This document shows, one piece after another, positions 23,600 through 33,405 of a stretch of DNA of 64,000 nucleotides (positions are counted from its first letter, which is position 1; every line of letters starts with the position of its first letter). Origin of the DNA: Oikopleura dioica. Lineage: Eukaryota > Chordata > Appendicularia > Copelata > Oikopleuridae. The stretch is from positions 15,567,001 to 15,631,000 of the forward strand of contig OU015567.1 of the NCBI GenBank assembly GCA_907165135.1. Reading direction: 5' to 3'. Under the pieces are notes generated by a model. That model searched no databases. It saw nothing but the letters and a program-made list of their open reading frames with translations, and was not told the DNA's origin. The translations under genes were made by a program, and so were the position numbers.

Positions 23600-23850
23600 G
23601 CTAGGAACGTAAGAAGCCGCGCGCGGCTTTTTGAGAAAGCGGCTTTTTGACATACATTTTTGGAAAAGCCGCAAGCGGCTTGATTCGACGAAAACTGTGT
23701 GAAAACCCTTAGTCAGGGTAAAAAAGAGCTTATTTTTAAAAAGCTTTGTCGCGGCTTTTGCAAAAATATAGCCGCTAAGCGGCTTCCTCAGTATTTTAAA
23801 AACAGATTTAAAAGCTTATTTTGACTGCTTCAAATCCTGACTCAGGTTTT
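23600..23850. repeat. Family C pair enclosing GCCGC palindromes
   Basis: Perfect palindromes AAGCCGCGCGCGGCTT (23608), AAGCCGCAAGCGGCTT (23667) and GCCGCTAAGCGGC (23770). An inward pair GTGAAAACCCTTAGTCAGGG (23699) / CCTGACTCAGGTTTTTCACA (23837) flanks the last of these. Confidence 0.65.
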
Positions 23851-24112
23851 TCACAAAGGGTTTTTCTTATTTTTTTTGAGTCAGGAGAAATTATCTATTC
23901 TTTGAACTGAAAAATTAAAAAATTATCCTCTTGAAATCGAGACATTTTGATATTTTTCTCAGCGATAAAGTTCGACAAGTTGATTCGCAAGTTTTAATTT
24001 TAGCAAAAAAATTCGAATTTCGCGAAAATCAAAATCGCCGCGAAATAGTTTCGCGTCATCAATTGCATCTTATCTTGACGCGCATTAATTGTAGCCTGGC
24101 GTCATTGCGAAC

Positions 24113-24250
24113 ATGGCCACAGCGCAAATGTCTCACGATGTCGACGGACGGCCGCCGTGCTGCTCGCCCTTGCCGCCCGCCGAGATTCATGCGCATCCGC
24201 ATCTGCCAGTGATACCTGCTAATCTCGCCCGCAACGATCATGTGATAAAG
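24113..24250 (+). CDS. Candidate first coding exon (MATAQMSHDVDG...)
   Basis: ATG at 24113 opens 46 codons with protein-like composition (P, H, D, C), including CCSPLPPAEIHAHPHLPVIP, ending exactly at AAG|GTAAAC in phase 0. No family recognised. The next exon has not been placed. Candidates on the same strand lie at 26371 and 28640, which would put the minus-strand gene at 24416-25377 inside an intron, but the phases do not join directly. Confidence 0.45.
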
Positions 24251-24415
24251 GTAAACATACTCACGTTAAAGTTCGTTTGATACAGTTCAATTTCGAAGAT
24301 TGATACCAAATCTTTATTTTTCATTATTTCGGTAAGGACAGAAAAAACAAAAACAGCAGTTTTCGATATTTTTCTTGTTTTGTTTTTGTAATTTGTACAG
24401 ACAAAATGTACAGAG

Positions 24416-25377
24416 TTATTTCAAAATTGTAATATTCCAGCGAACGTAATGATTACATCCTTCGAGTTCAACCATTCCTCTTGAATCCGGCGTCAACTTC
24501 TTTGCCGAGTTGTAGATCTTCCCATGAACATTCATCTCGTCCGCTTCGGCTTGAAAGTCGACGCGTTTTCCTTAAAAATAAAAATCTCAAATTTAACAAT
24601 CGATACCATTGAAAGTTATCCACATTTTCCAAAAGCCGTCGCCGCCGAAGTCTTCGAGCCTCGATCGATGTACGATTGTCCAGCCAGCTTCCGTCAGTCT
24701 TAAATTTTCGCCAGCATAAAACTTTTTTTGGATGAAATTCGCGTCGAAACAAAAATAAAAAAAGCTAAAGAGGCGATTTTATCCAATTCCTTCAAATTAA
24801 ATTTCGTAAAGCCGGCAGCCATTCCTTTGAGCACTCTTCGCACAGCGTTTTCGTCGTGGGCAAGTCGGAATTCGCGGGAATCAAGCTCGTAGAAATTCCC
24901 GAATCCATGTTTTGCAGGAAATTCGAAAACATTGCGAATAATTTCCAGTTGAGCAGCAGATTTTTTCATTTCGTCAAACTCATTTTCGGCTCTTTCCTTC
25001 AAAAATTTCAGCTTTTTAATTTCTCCCTCTAGTTTCTTCGTGAAAGATTCAGTTGTTTTTTGAACCTCTTCGATCTGAAAATCGCGCTCCTGGTTTCCAA
25101 GATTCGAATTCTCTTTGAAAGACTCAAGTTCAGCAACTCGTTTTTCCAGCTCATCATTTTTCGCCTTCAATTCATTTTTCTCTTTCTCCAAAGCACGGAA
25201 ATCAAATGCCAGGCTTCGGAAAGTCTCGTTGTCTTTTTCCAGCTTTTCGACTCGATCAAAAATCGATTTCAATGTTGAATCATCAATTTTCCTGCTGTTC
25301 TCGGTAGAATTCTTCCCTTTGTTTTTGTAGTAGCTACTTCCGAGAGAGCTTTCAGATTGTTGGTCAGCGTTCTGCAT
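24416..25377 (-). CDS. Kinase-family paralogue lacking the kinase domain
   Basis: Starts MQNADQQSESSLGSS at 25377 and ends TAA 24416-24418. The first exon (about 200 codons) replaces the kinase domain with a serine/asparagine-rich leader and a long coiled coil (VEKLEKDNETF through about 24990, rich in E and K). It then carries the same C-terminal modules as the kinases: FGNFYELDSREFRLAHDENA...VRRVLKGMAA, then after an intron GWTIVHRS, FWKMWITFNGKRVDFQAEA and NHYVRWNIT. The intron near 24690-24772 again has no GT at its start (ATAAAATCGCC). The shared modules may bind a partner independently of kinase activity. Confidence 0.8.
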
Positions 25378-25969
25378 TTTTCAAAGATAAATGGTTTATC
25401 GCTAGATCTCTTAATTAATATTGAAAAAACCAGAATTCTCAGATTTTTTGGGAAAGCAAATAGACTTGCTACTAACATTGCAAACAGTCAAATAGCAGCA
25501 GACTGCTGAGCTGCATCGAATAAAGTAAACAGTGATTATATGAGCTAGGCAACCTGTGCAGAAGAACCAAGTCAGACTTATTTAATGACAATCCGCATCT
25601 TCATTCTTTTTGAAAAAGCCGCAAGCGGTTTCTTTCACGATTCATCTTCGTACCCTGAAATTTTATTTGTTACGGGAAGTTTATTGTTTACGGGCCGAGA
25701 ATAATTAGAAGCGACTAATTTTCGCGAGAACGGTTTACGCAAAAACAATATCTCACTTTGTTGTGCTTGCTTGAATGTGTGTTTCCTAAACTGAGAATTC
25801 AAGAGGCAGTGTGCACCTATCACATACATGTTCGTAACGATCAATGAATAAAGGAGCTAAAACGGGGGAATTCGGGGAGGAAAAACTAAGTGCTTTTCCG
25901 GAAAAAACTAAAAGTTCATTTTTTAATAACGAGATCGAGGAACTATGTCCATTTCATTTTATCACTTTA
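25378..25969. other. No gene supported
   Basis: Upstream region of the 24416-25377 gene. A partial family C motif (AACCTGTGCAGAAGAACC...AGTCAG) occurs at 25550, and a 69-codon minus frame (25635-25844) has no other support. Confidence 0.4.
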
Positions 25970-26291
25970 AAAACCTGACTCAGGTTTTCTACACAGGCTC
26001 CAAAGCCTTGATCATAGCTTTCTCTACTGGGCACAGGAGCCTGTGTCAAAATCCTGAGTCAGGATCCTGACAAGATGATTTCTTATTTAACCTGTGTCAG
26101 GACCCTGACTCTGCCCTCGGCAACCTATATTTAAAACCTGAGTCGAGGCTTCGTTTTTTAAGATCCTGACTCAGGTTTCCTGGGATGTTTGCCGGATCCT
26201 GACTCAGGATTTGAAGACAGGCTCCTGAGCCCAGTTGAGGAAGCTATAATTTAGGCTCAGGAACCTGTGTAGAAGACCTGACTCAGGTTCT
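25970..26291. repeat. Dense family C cluster (CTGACTCAGG)
   Basis: About ten copies of CTGACTCAGG / CCTGAGTCAGG in alternating orientation, with CACAGG(A/C)TCC and AACCTGTGTAGAA spacers. The two ends (AAACCTGACTCAGGTTTTCT and AGAAGACCTGACTCAGGTTC) allow repeated fold-backs: a composite or nested set of family C units. Confidence 0.7.
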
Positions 26292-26370
26292 GAAAATGAT
26301 AGAATTAAAATGGACTTTGCGGTATTTTTTTCAAAACGCTAAAATAACCACTTAATTTTATTTTATTCAG

Positions 26371-26495
26371 GCAATTTTTTTTCTTCTTTGGTGAAAATAG
26401 AAGGTTCATTTTTCGACCCTCTGTTTGCTGACTTATCGCATTTTGGCCGGGCTGTGTGTCCGACTGGGCGTTTTAAAAACGGTCAATTATCATAA
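26371..26495 (+). CDS. Candidate C-terminal exon
   Basis: A strong acceptor (TTTTATTTTATTCAG) ends at 26370. The following frame (phase 1 entry) reads 40 residues, including KIEGSFFDPLFADLSHFGR and ending KNGQLS, to TAA 26493-26495. No family recognised and the upstream partner exon is unknown. Confidence 0.35.
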
Positions 26496-26766
26496 TTCGA
26501 GCGAGATATTTGAAATGCCGGCTCCATTCTTGCGCAAATAACATTTCGAGATCTTGAGCTGTCTTGGCTTTTTTCTTTCACGTGGCTAATGCTCAGTGCA
26601 GTTTCTTGCGGTCTTATAAAGGGCTGGACTGAAGAGATAAATAAATTTAGACATTCTAGCGCATAATTTAGAAATTCATTGCTTTAGAAAATAGTTGTTT
26701 TCTAAATGAACTTTGGGTCAAATTTTTAAGGGTGTAGACAGCTTAATCTTGATTTTGATGAAGACA
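26496..26766. other. No gene seen
   Basis: AT-rich spacer before the family B element; no frame or splice signals of note. Confidence 0.5.
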
Positions 26767-26884
26767 TAACAAAGTGACACCCTTATTCTTTTGATTCTTA
26801 AAATTTAAAATAATTTATTTAAATATTTTTAAAATATTTTATTTTAAATATTTTTTTTAGAAAAATAAGGGTGTCCCTTTGTTA
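26767..26884. mobile_element. Family B MITE (AACAAAGTGACACCCTTATT ends)
   Basis: The left end AACAAAGTGACACCCTTATT and right end AATAAGGGTGTCCCTTTGTT are inverted copies. The 118-bp interior is almost pure A/T with its own palindromic AATATTTTTAAAATATTTTA. Single ends of the same motif are scattered through the window. Confidence 0.75.
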
Positions 26885-27828
26885 TTTCTTCAAGAAAAAT
26901 ACAGCTCATTTTAACGATTTTATTGCAAAATTTCGATTTTTCTGAACACATCATCCATTAATGATTTTGATCTTTTTTAAGACTCTTCGTTTTTACGACA
27001 AATCCGACTTTTACACGCACATCTCTTTAGCTTTTTGAACAGTCAGCTTCGTTAAATGAACACTTTTTCTAAAACCGACCTGCTGATTAATTTTCTGATG
27101 AGCTGGCTTTGCGGCTGATTTTCAACAACCGCTGTATTTTTTTAGCTGGAGCAAAAACCAAGTTCATAACTGAGCAAATCTAAATATTTTTTCATCAATT
27201 TATTTCAGGTGAAAGAAGAAGCAACCGAGCGAAAACGAACGTATACTTTTTAATTTATCCACCCTGCAAAATTCTCTTCAAATAAACATATTATCTTTTT
27301 CCCTATTTTGAATTCTAATTCAATTATAATTGGACTTTATTTTAGCTCAACCCAGAGAAGCATCATTTTTCAACTAAAAAAGGCAGCTTTTATTGACGAT
27401 GCAAAATTGACGGTCTATTTTTGACATGCTATTATTTTAGATAAAACGGTTAAATAATAGATTTTCGAGAATTTTATAAAACCACTTCATATCGGAGAAA
27501 AAATAATTGAAAAAATTACGAAAATTTCCATTTATTTGGCAACATACGCGCAGAAAGGTTAAGCTTGCTTTTTGATTTGATAAGTCGCCCTTAATTTTGA
27601 GTCAAAAATCTGTGTTTTAGGGGGGAGAGAATTGACATTGTAGAAATTTTTCGACACAAAAATTTTAGGAAATTTCGGACCAATCAGCCCGTTTTTGGTC
27701 AAAAATCTGGGTCTTTTAGTTTTTGGTCAAAATTGGCACTTTTGAACTTAAATAATTTCAACTTAAAATAGTCATCATGACAATAATAAACTAAAGTAAA
27801 TAAGAGATCGATACCCTTACTTCATGTT
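26885..27828. other. No gene supported
   Basis: AT-rich. Contains acceptor-like pyrimidine tracts (27205) but no coding frame. A TTGGTCAAAA-rich segment at 27600-27760 resembles the interiors of other fold-back elements. Confidence 0.4.
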
Positions 27829-28522
27829 TTAAGGGATCCCCCCTGTTTTTTCAAGTCTTTCATAGGGGGTTATATTTGGCATATTTAGATTCCTCGTGAT
27901 CTGAGGATCATTTTGGTGTATAATATGACCCCTTTACGAACATCTATCCCTGAAATTTTAGCCTTCGAAAATTGCAAAAATGCATGTAATTTATACTTCG
28001 CGTAAAAATCGGAATTTTTTTCGACTTTTCAATAACATCGAAATATGACATATAAGGGGTCTATCGAAAGCTTAGAATGTGCTGATTAAGAATTTTATAA
28101 CCGCACTAGACTTTTAGACTAAATGTTGGCGCTAGAGAGCATTTTACCTCCAAAAAACGCCAAAAATGGACCCAATCGGTTGTTCTAAAGAAAATTTTTT
28201 AATTACTCGGCCAAATTATTTCTCTGTACTAGAGATTTAAGATAAGGCCTTGGCCTATCAAAATATAGTCGGAGATGGTGTCTATCTAAGCCCAAATCGG
28301 CTGAATTTCGACTCAAAAATGGCCTAAAATGGCCTTTTTTCGAAATTCTCGAACTTTGGCCCCTCCTAGTGGTAGGTTTGCCTTGACCAAAAAACTTCTC
28401 TGTACTAGAGAATAGCGGATACCACCTGAGCTTTCCGTAGAGCTATTGTATGCCCCAATACATAAGCGCAAATCGGCTGAATTTCCAGTCAAAGATGGCC
28501 AAAACGGGGGGGGATCCCTTAA
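27829..28522. mobile_element. Family F fold-back, TTAAGGGATCCCCCC ends, copy 1
   Basis: Ends TTAAGGGATCCCCCC and GGGGGGATCCCTTAA, 694 bp, with TTAA on both sides. The interior repeats short blocks (TCTCTGTACTAGAGA, CCAAATCGGCTGAATTT) and codes for nothing. Copies at 36776 (only 46 bp) and 38203 (657 bp). Confidence 0.85.
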
Positions 28523-28639
28523 TTACTTGGTTAGCTTATGAGTCATAAGTAATGGCATAAAAAATATTGTTTGAAAAGAAGTTTTACTAAGAAGACGTCC
28601 GAAAATGTCCGACTTTAAAAAAATCGTCTAATGAAATCG

Positions 28640-28870
28640 AAGAGTGATACGTTTGAGAAGCGGCGGCGGTAAAAAAAGTGGAAATCGGGGTCTTAGCGAG
28701 AAAGCCGGCGACAAAGAAGCAGATCAACAGAGAAGTACTGTTGACGAGGCGGCGAGATTGAGTTTCCGCCCAAAGAGAAACAAAGCTCTAAGTTGAGCCA
28801 GAAGAAGGAATTCGACAGCTGGAACGGATCAGCCACGGGATCGCTTTCACGTAGCCGGGAAAGAACGAGG
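28640..28870. other. GC-rich coding-like island, strand unresolved
   Basis: Three plus frames and one minus frame are open for 30-58 codons. The plus reading EIEFPPKEKQSSKLSQ...SLSRSRERT ending at ACGAG|GTTTTT, and the overlapping KKSGNRGLSEKAGDKEADQ frame, both look protein-like. Probably an exon of a plus-strand gene; frame not settled. Confidence 0.3.
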
Positions 28871-29011
28871 TTTTTGGAGAATAATTGTTTTGTTAAAAAT
28901 AATCAAAAAAAAATTTGAAAAACGATTTTATTTAGTTCTTGCTTTCACACGTCATTTATTTCAAAAGATAAATCAAATAAAACAGTCGGGATTTATTAAA
29001 AATGTACAGAA

Positions 29012-30844
29012 TCAGTTGAGAAGTTTAATATTCCAGCGGACATAAGACCATGTGCCTTTGACTTTTACCATTCCTTCTTGATCCGGCGTCAATTTTTTCG
29101 CCGAGTTCTTGATCGTCCCATCATTATTGGCAATAGAGTCCGCGTCGGCTCGAAAGTCGACGCGTTTTCCTAAAAAATAAAAGTCTCAAATTCTGCAATC
29201 AATACCTTTGAAAAGAATGCACATTTTCCAGAAGCCGTCGCCGCCGCAGTGTTTGCTCCACGATTGATGTCGAATCGTCCATCTAGCTTCGGTCACTTCT
29301 AAATTTTTCTCGTAATGAAACTTAATTTTGGGTGAAAATCGCGTCCAAACAAAAATCTAAAAATTAATAAATGCGATTTTATCTAATTCCTTCAAATTGA
29401 ATTCCGTAAAGCCAGCCGCCATTGCTTTGAGGACTCGTCGAACTGCAGCTTCGTCGTGGTGTTGTCGGACAGATTGAGAGTCGACGCCGTTGTAAAATCC
29501 AAATCCAATTTCCCATAGATTTCTGGCGTTGTGATGATCAAGATAAAATTTCTCGAAAAAACTGCATCTCTTCGTAATTTTCTCAATTTTATCGCTTTTC
29601 TCAATATTCTCGTTGTTCAAATGCTCGCTGATTACTTCCGTCGTTTCGACCCGATTCTTCCCAAAAACCAAGTCCTTAGGCCGAATTCGATTTTGAAGCT
29701 GTTTGATCAAACTGACAATTGAGCGATGATTCGTCAAAGCTGCTGCGTTTGCTGCTCTTTCTCCGGGGTCAATTTTGAGACAATCTTGGATCAGACTTTC
29801 CATCGCCGGGAAAACTACTTCTGCCGGATTTCGCAGGTTTTGGGCGATATTGTTCATCGTTTGGAGCAAATTTCGTGTCGCGAAGGGATGTCTTTTTTTG
29901 TTTCATCAAAAATTAATAAGCTGAAACGGCTTTTAAGAAGAGAAAACAAGTCCTGAAGGTGCAGAGCATTTGAAAAACGATTCCCATCGCCCAAACATCA
30001 TGCCCAAAAGTAACATTCTCATCTCCTTGGCCCTGAAGACTCTCTGGAGGAAGAAATTCCATCGATCCAGCCACACCGGTATTCATAGTTCCTTCAAACA
30101 GTCGGGAAACGTTGAAGTCCGCGATCTTCACCTAAAAGTTAAAATAAATAAAGGCTTTTAGACGGTAGCATACGAGTTTCTGATCTTCAGAAAGCAGTAT
30201 GTTCTCGGGCTTGATGTCTCGATGGATGATATTTTCACCATGAATGTATTCTGAAAACTCTTAAAAATCGTTATCATATTTTGTCAGTTACTCATAGCAA
30301 GAACAAGCTGCGCTGAAATTCCAAGAGCATCGTTTTCGACCCATTCTTCCTCGTTTTCTCCCCATTCTAAATAAAGTAAAGAGGCATTTTGATTGAAAAA
30401 CTCACCATTTTCAAGCATTTTCTGGAGAAAAGTCGCCAAATCTCCACCTGGCATGTATTCCAAAATCAAGCCATGGTAAGGAAGATTGTCTGGAGACGTA
30501 AAACTCATGTTGTCGAGAAGTTTTACCACGTGGGGGTGGTCTTTTTCAGGGCTAAAACTGGTCACTTTTAGAAAAAGAAGGCTCCTGTTAATCATTTTCG
30601 CCTATTCCTAGTCGATTGAGAAGGTTGACTTCCTGATTTGCATCTTGCTTTTGTTTTTCATCAAAAAGCGCGATTCCTTTCAGCATTTTCAGCTCGTTCC
30701 CTATTTTCAAATTTCAAATTTTCAGCACTTTTCATCCGACTAACCATTTTCAAGATCCTCAACGACCCAGTAAATTTTGCCATCTCTGGGCGGCTTTAGC
30801 TCTCGAATCGCCTTGTATCTTTCGTTTATCACAAAGTTTTCCAT
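29012..30844 (-). CDS. Protein kinase 4 (DFN family)
   Basis: Starts [20 protein letters not shown] at 30844 and ends TGA 29012-29014, with about nine exons. Kinase features: NELKMLKG (lysine), the EVNLL Glu, [31 protein letters not shown] (DFN), FLPPES and [10 protein letters not shown]. The shared tail follows: [49 protein letters not shown] and the final module (RVDF... to YVRWNI). The intron 29892-29952 (61 bp) starts GACTTG and ends AAAAAG, a GA-AG intron at the same place as in kinases 1 and 2. The exon join after LNRLGIG is unclear because the frame reaches TAA there; GC or other non-GT donors are possible. Confidence 0.85.
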
Positions 30845-31847
30845 GATTGAATTACAGTTAGAAGCAGAGAAACTGTATTTTGAAATGCGATCGGTCGCCG
30901 GGAACGTATTTGCATCTCATGAGCAAATATTGGTCAGAAGCAATTTTCCCTTTTCGAAAAATGGAAACGTGAGAATTATGTTTTTTAATTGTGTCACATT
31001 TTCGGCGAACAGGTCTGTCTTGCTGTCTGCTCTTTTTTAGACGCCGCGGTCGTTATCGCAAACAGCTGAGCTGTTAGATGATTGCGAGATCTCATAATAG
31101 GGAAATGATTTTTTATAATTATCGAAACGTGACTAGTTCAAACATAAAAACCGCTTATCCGAACAGAGATTGAAGTCTTTATTTTTCATTTTTATCCAAT
31201 ACAACTGATTTTACAGACAAGAGAATGTAGTTTTGAAACAGTTTTTTCAAGTTCGCATATTTTTTTTACAGAAATGGCGATTTTCGCTAATTTAAACATT
31301 TTTTAATAAAATTATTTCGCGAAAAAATTATCAAAATACTTAATTAACATGATGTTAGATCAGAAAAAAATCAGGTTTGAGTCAGTTTTTCTACACAAGT
31401 TTTCGAGCCTTGCATTAGTCTTCAAGTGAATTAATTGTTACAAAATAAAGCTGATCATTTTTTCTAAAATATTCTTGTCAGAATAAGTGTCAAAATCAAC
31501 ACATTTCGTGATTAAAAAAAATATTGGTTAGTAAAGTACGGCCAACGTGCATGTCAAGTCGAGGTAAAAAAAAGGCTGACGGCTGGAGTGCGATTGCGGC
31601 CGTGGGAAAGTCACTCCTTTTGGTTTTTTTTTCGAGACTTCAGCTCGTCAAGATTTTAGAAAATCCCAGGCTCAGTTGATGTAGATTTATCCAACCGCCG
31701 GATAAATACAAATTGAGCAGCTGCTCACGCGGCTAGGGGAGTTATTTGATCGGATTAGTATCGAGAGACATGGGAACTCTGAGCTTTAAAAAAAGGCCAC
31801 AAAAAAGCCTGACTCAGGTTTTCTACACAGATTTCCAAGCCACAATC
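30845..31847. other. No gene supported; family C end
   Basis: Upstream of kinase 4. Contains TTGAGTCAGTTTTTCTACAC (31378), a half family C motif, and TTCTACACAGATTTCC at 31818. A short candidate exon AAGTACGGCCAACGTGCATG... before GAG|GTAAAA at 31562 is too small to call. Confidence 0.35.
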
Positions 31848-32075
31848 CTATTGATTCTTGCTTGAATTTCGCAACTTGGGAGATTCACTTGCTGGATTCT
31901 TGGAAATCGTTTGCAAAAAGGGGGAATGATTATTGACTTTTTCAATTTGTTGAGAGCGTGACACGACAAATAGGGCGCTTTGAAAATAACCAGTAATGAT
32001 GACTGTTGTTATAAACCCATTTTGGACGAGCATGATGTTGAGAACAACCCAGAAACAAATAGTTTTAATAAAAAA
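31848..32075 (-). CDS. Putative C-terminal transmembrane exon
   Basis: Open from about 32075 to TAG at 31848. The translation is strongly hydrophobic at first (TICFWVVLNIMLVQN, then FITTVIITGYFQSALFVV) and polar afterwards (SRSQQIEKVNNH ... NSSKNQ). An ATG at 32033 could start a 61-residue protein, but open frame extends upstream, so it may be the last exon of a membrane protein. Not recognised. Confidence 0.35.
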   Translation of the reverse strand, partial: FFIKTICFWVVLNIMLVQNGFITTVIITGYFQSALFVVSRSQQIEKVNNHSPFLQTISKNPASESPKLRNSSKNQ

Positions 32076-32389
32076 TCATCAAGTTTATGAAAGATGACTC
32101 ATTTATTGTGAGTCATAGATAATGATATAATTTTACCATGAGTCATAGTCTATGACTCGGAGAATGTGAGTCATACAGTATGAGTCAAGATTCGCATCAA
32201 ATTTATCAAGAACCGCCTTTTTTATATAAAAAAAAATTGGCCGCCGCATGGTGGCGCTTTCTCTGTTCATGCTCCAACAAAATTTCAAGGAATAATCTTC
32301 CTTATTTCATTACTTTTATTTCGGTGTGTTTATTTGAGAAGGAACATGAGCTGTAAAATGAAATTAGAAAAACAGGGAATAAATTGGAT

Positions 32390-32596
32390 TTATTTGTCGA
32401 CGAAGAACTGGCTCGGAACTGGGGAGCGGTTTAGCTTCTGATCTAAATTGAATCGCCCGTTCTGCGATAAAAGGCTTCGACTGAACGTGTTCCGGATTTC
32501 GAGATGCGAAGAAGCACGGAAGCGAGAGTGCGCCTTTCCAGGGCAGAGGGGATCAGCTTCGGCCACAAATGGACGGCTCAGCCAACCGAAAAACAC
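32390..32596 (-). CDS. C-terminal exon of a secreted or membrane protein
   Basis: Reads FFGWLSRPFVAEADPLCPGK, then S/R-rich sequence ending SPVPSQFFVDK, to TAA at 32390; the stop overlaps AATAAA (ACAAATAAATCC), a poly(A) signal. The first residues resemble the end of a signal sequence. No start codon is in frame, so an upstream exon is needed. The minus-strand first exon at 36546-36472 is a candidate, which would place the GPCR gene in its intron, but phases do not clearly agree. Confidence 0.45.
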   Translation of the reverse strand: MFFGWLSRPFVAEADPLCPGKAHSRFRASSHLEIRNTFSRSLLSQNGRFNLDQKLNRSPVPSQFFVDK

Positions 32597-32743
32597 CGCC
32601 GATAAGGTCAGAATTTAAGAGATTAAAATCTTGAACTAATGTTTTCGCTTTTGAACATCCAGGGAAAATTTTACTTTTTCTACATAAATAACCTTAAAAA
32701 TCGAGAAACCTCGAGATTCTTCAAATTTTGTTTTATCACCACT

Positions 32744-33096
32744 GAACAGAGCTGAGCTGACCTCAGTGAATATTTTTCTGAGCTGAGCGGAACTTAATCA
32801 CTTGCTATTGAGCTGACTTGAGCTGTCCATTTTTTCAGAGGTCATTGAGCTGAGCTGATTTGAGCAGACATTTTTTACTGTAGTTGAGCTGAGCTGAGCA
32901 GACCCTTTTTAGAGCTGAGCTGAGCTGGTTGAGCTAAGCTGAGAGGTTTTCTACTGTTTTTATACTAGTAAACTAGCGTTATCTGAGCTTGGCTAAGCTA
33001 GCCTTGTCATCAAATTTTTGAGCTGAGCTGAGCAGATCATTTTCGAAAATCACTGAGCTGAGCAAGTGGCTCAGCTCAGAAAATTTGCAACTCTGC
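32744..33096. repeat. GAGCT-rich dispersed repeat, copy 1
   Basis: Clusters of GAGCT pentamers (GAGCTGAGCTGAGC) separated by fixed spacers (CCATTTTT.AGAGGTCATT, TTTACTGTAG, GTTGAGCTAAG, CTAAGCTAGCCTTGTC.TCAA) and ending GCTCAGCTCAGAAA.TTTGCA. The same order recurs at 34448-34806, so this is a dispersed element of about 350 bp and not a simple satellite. Confidence 0.8.
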
Positions 33097-33405
33097 TTCA
33101 AAGAATTTCAAATCTTTTCATTTTGTAGTTAATTCAAAAAAAAAAAATCCTCAACGGATCTATGGAAAGTCTCCACAGGGAGCCAATGGCTCCCGCAAAA
33201 CTCACTGTTCCAAATGGCATTTTTTCCCGGCTAAAAAGAGAAGGAAGCTGATCAGAGCAAAACAAATCTCTCGATTATTACCGAGAATATTCGGCGTTCT
33301 CCTCGGTTAAATTAAATATCCGCAAATTATATGAGTTCTATAAAACAGGCTTTTTTGAATATTTTTTCATTTCGTCAATTCGCAATCTGATCTTCATGGA
33401 TAGAG

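Noticed and set aside
25970-26291. Coding region in the CTGACTCAGG cluster
   Set aside because: No open frame of note; alternating inverted copies explain the structure.
32744-33096. CRISPR-like or simple satellite array of GAGCT
   Set aside because: Units are irregular, the spacers recur in order between copies, and the genome is eukaryotic; it is a dispersed repeat.
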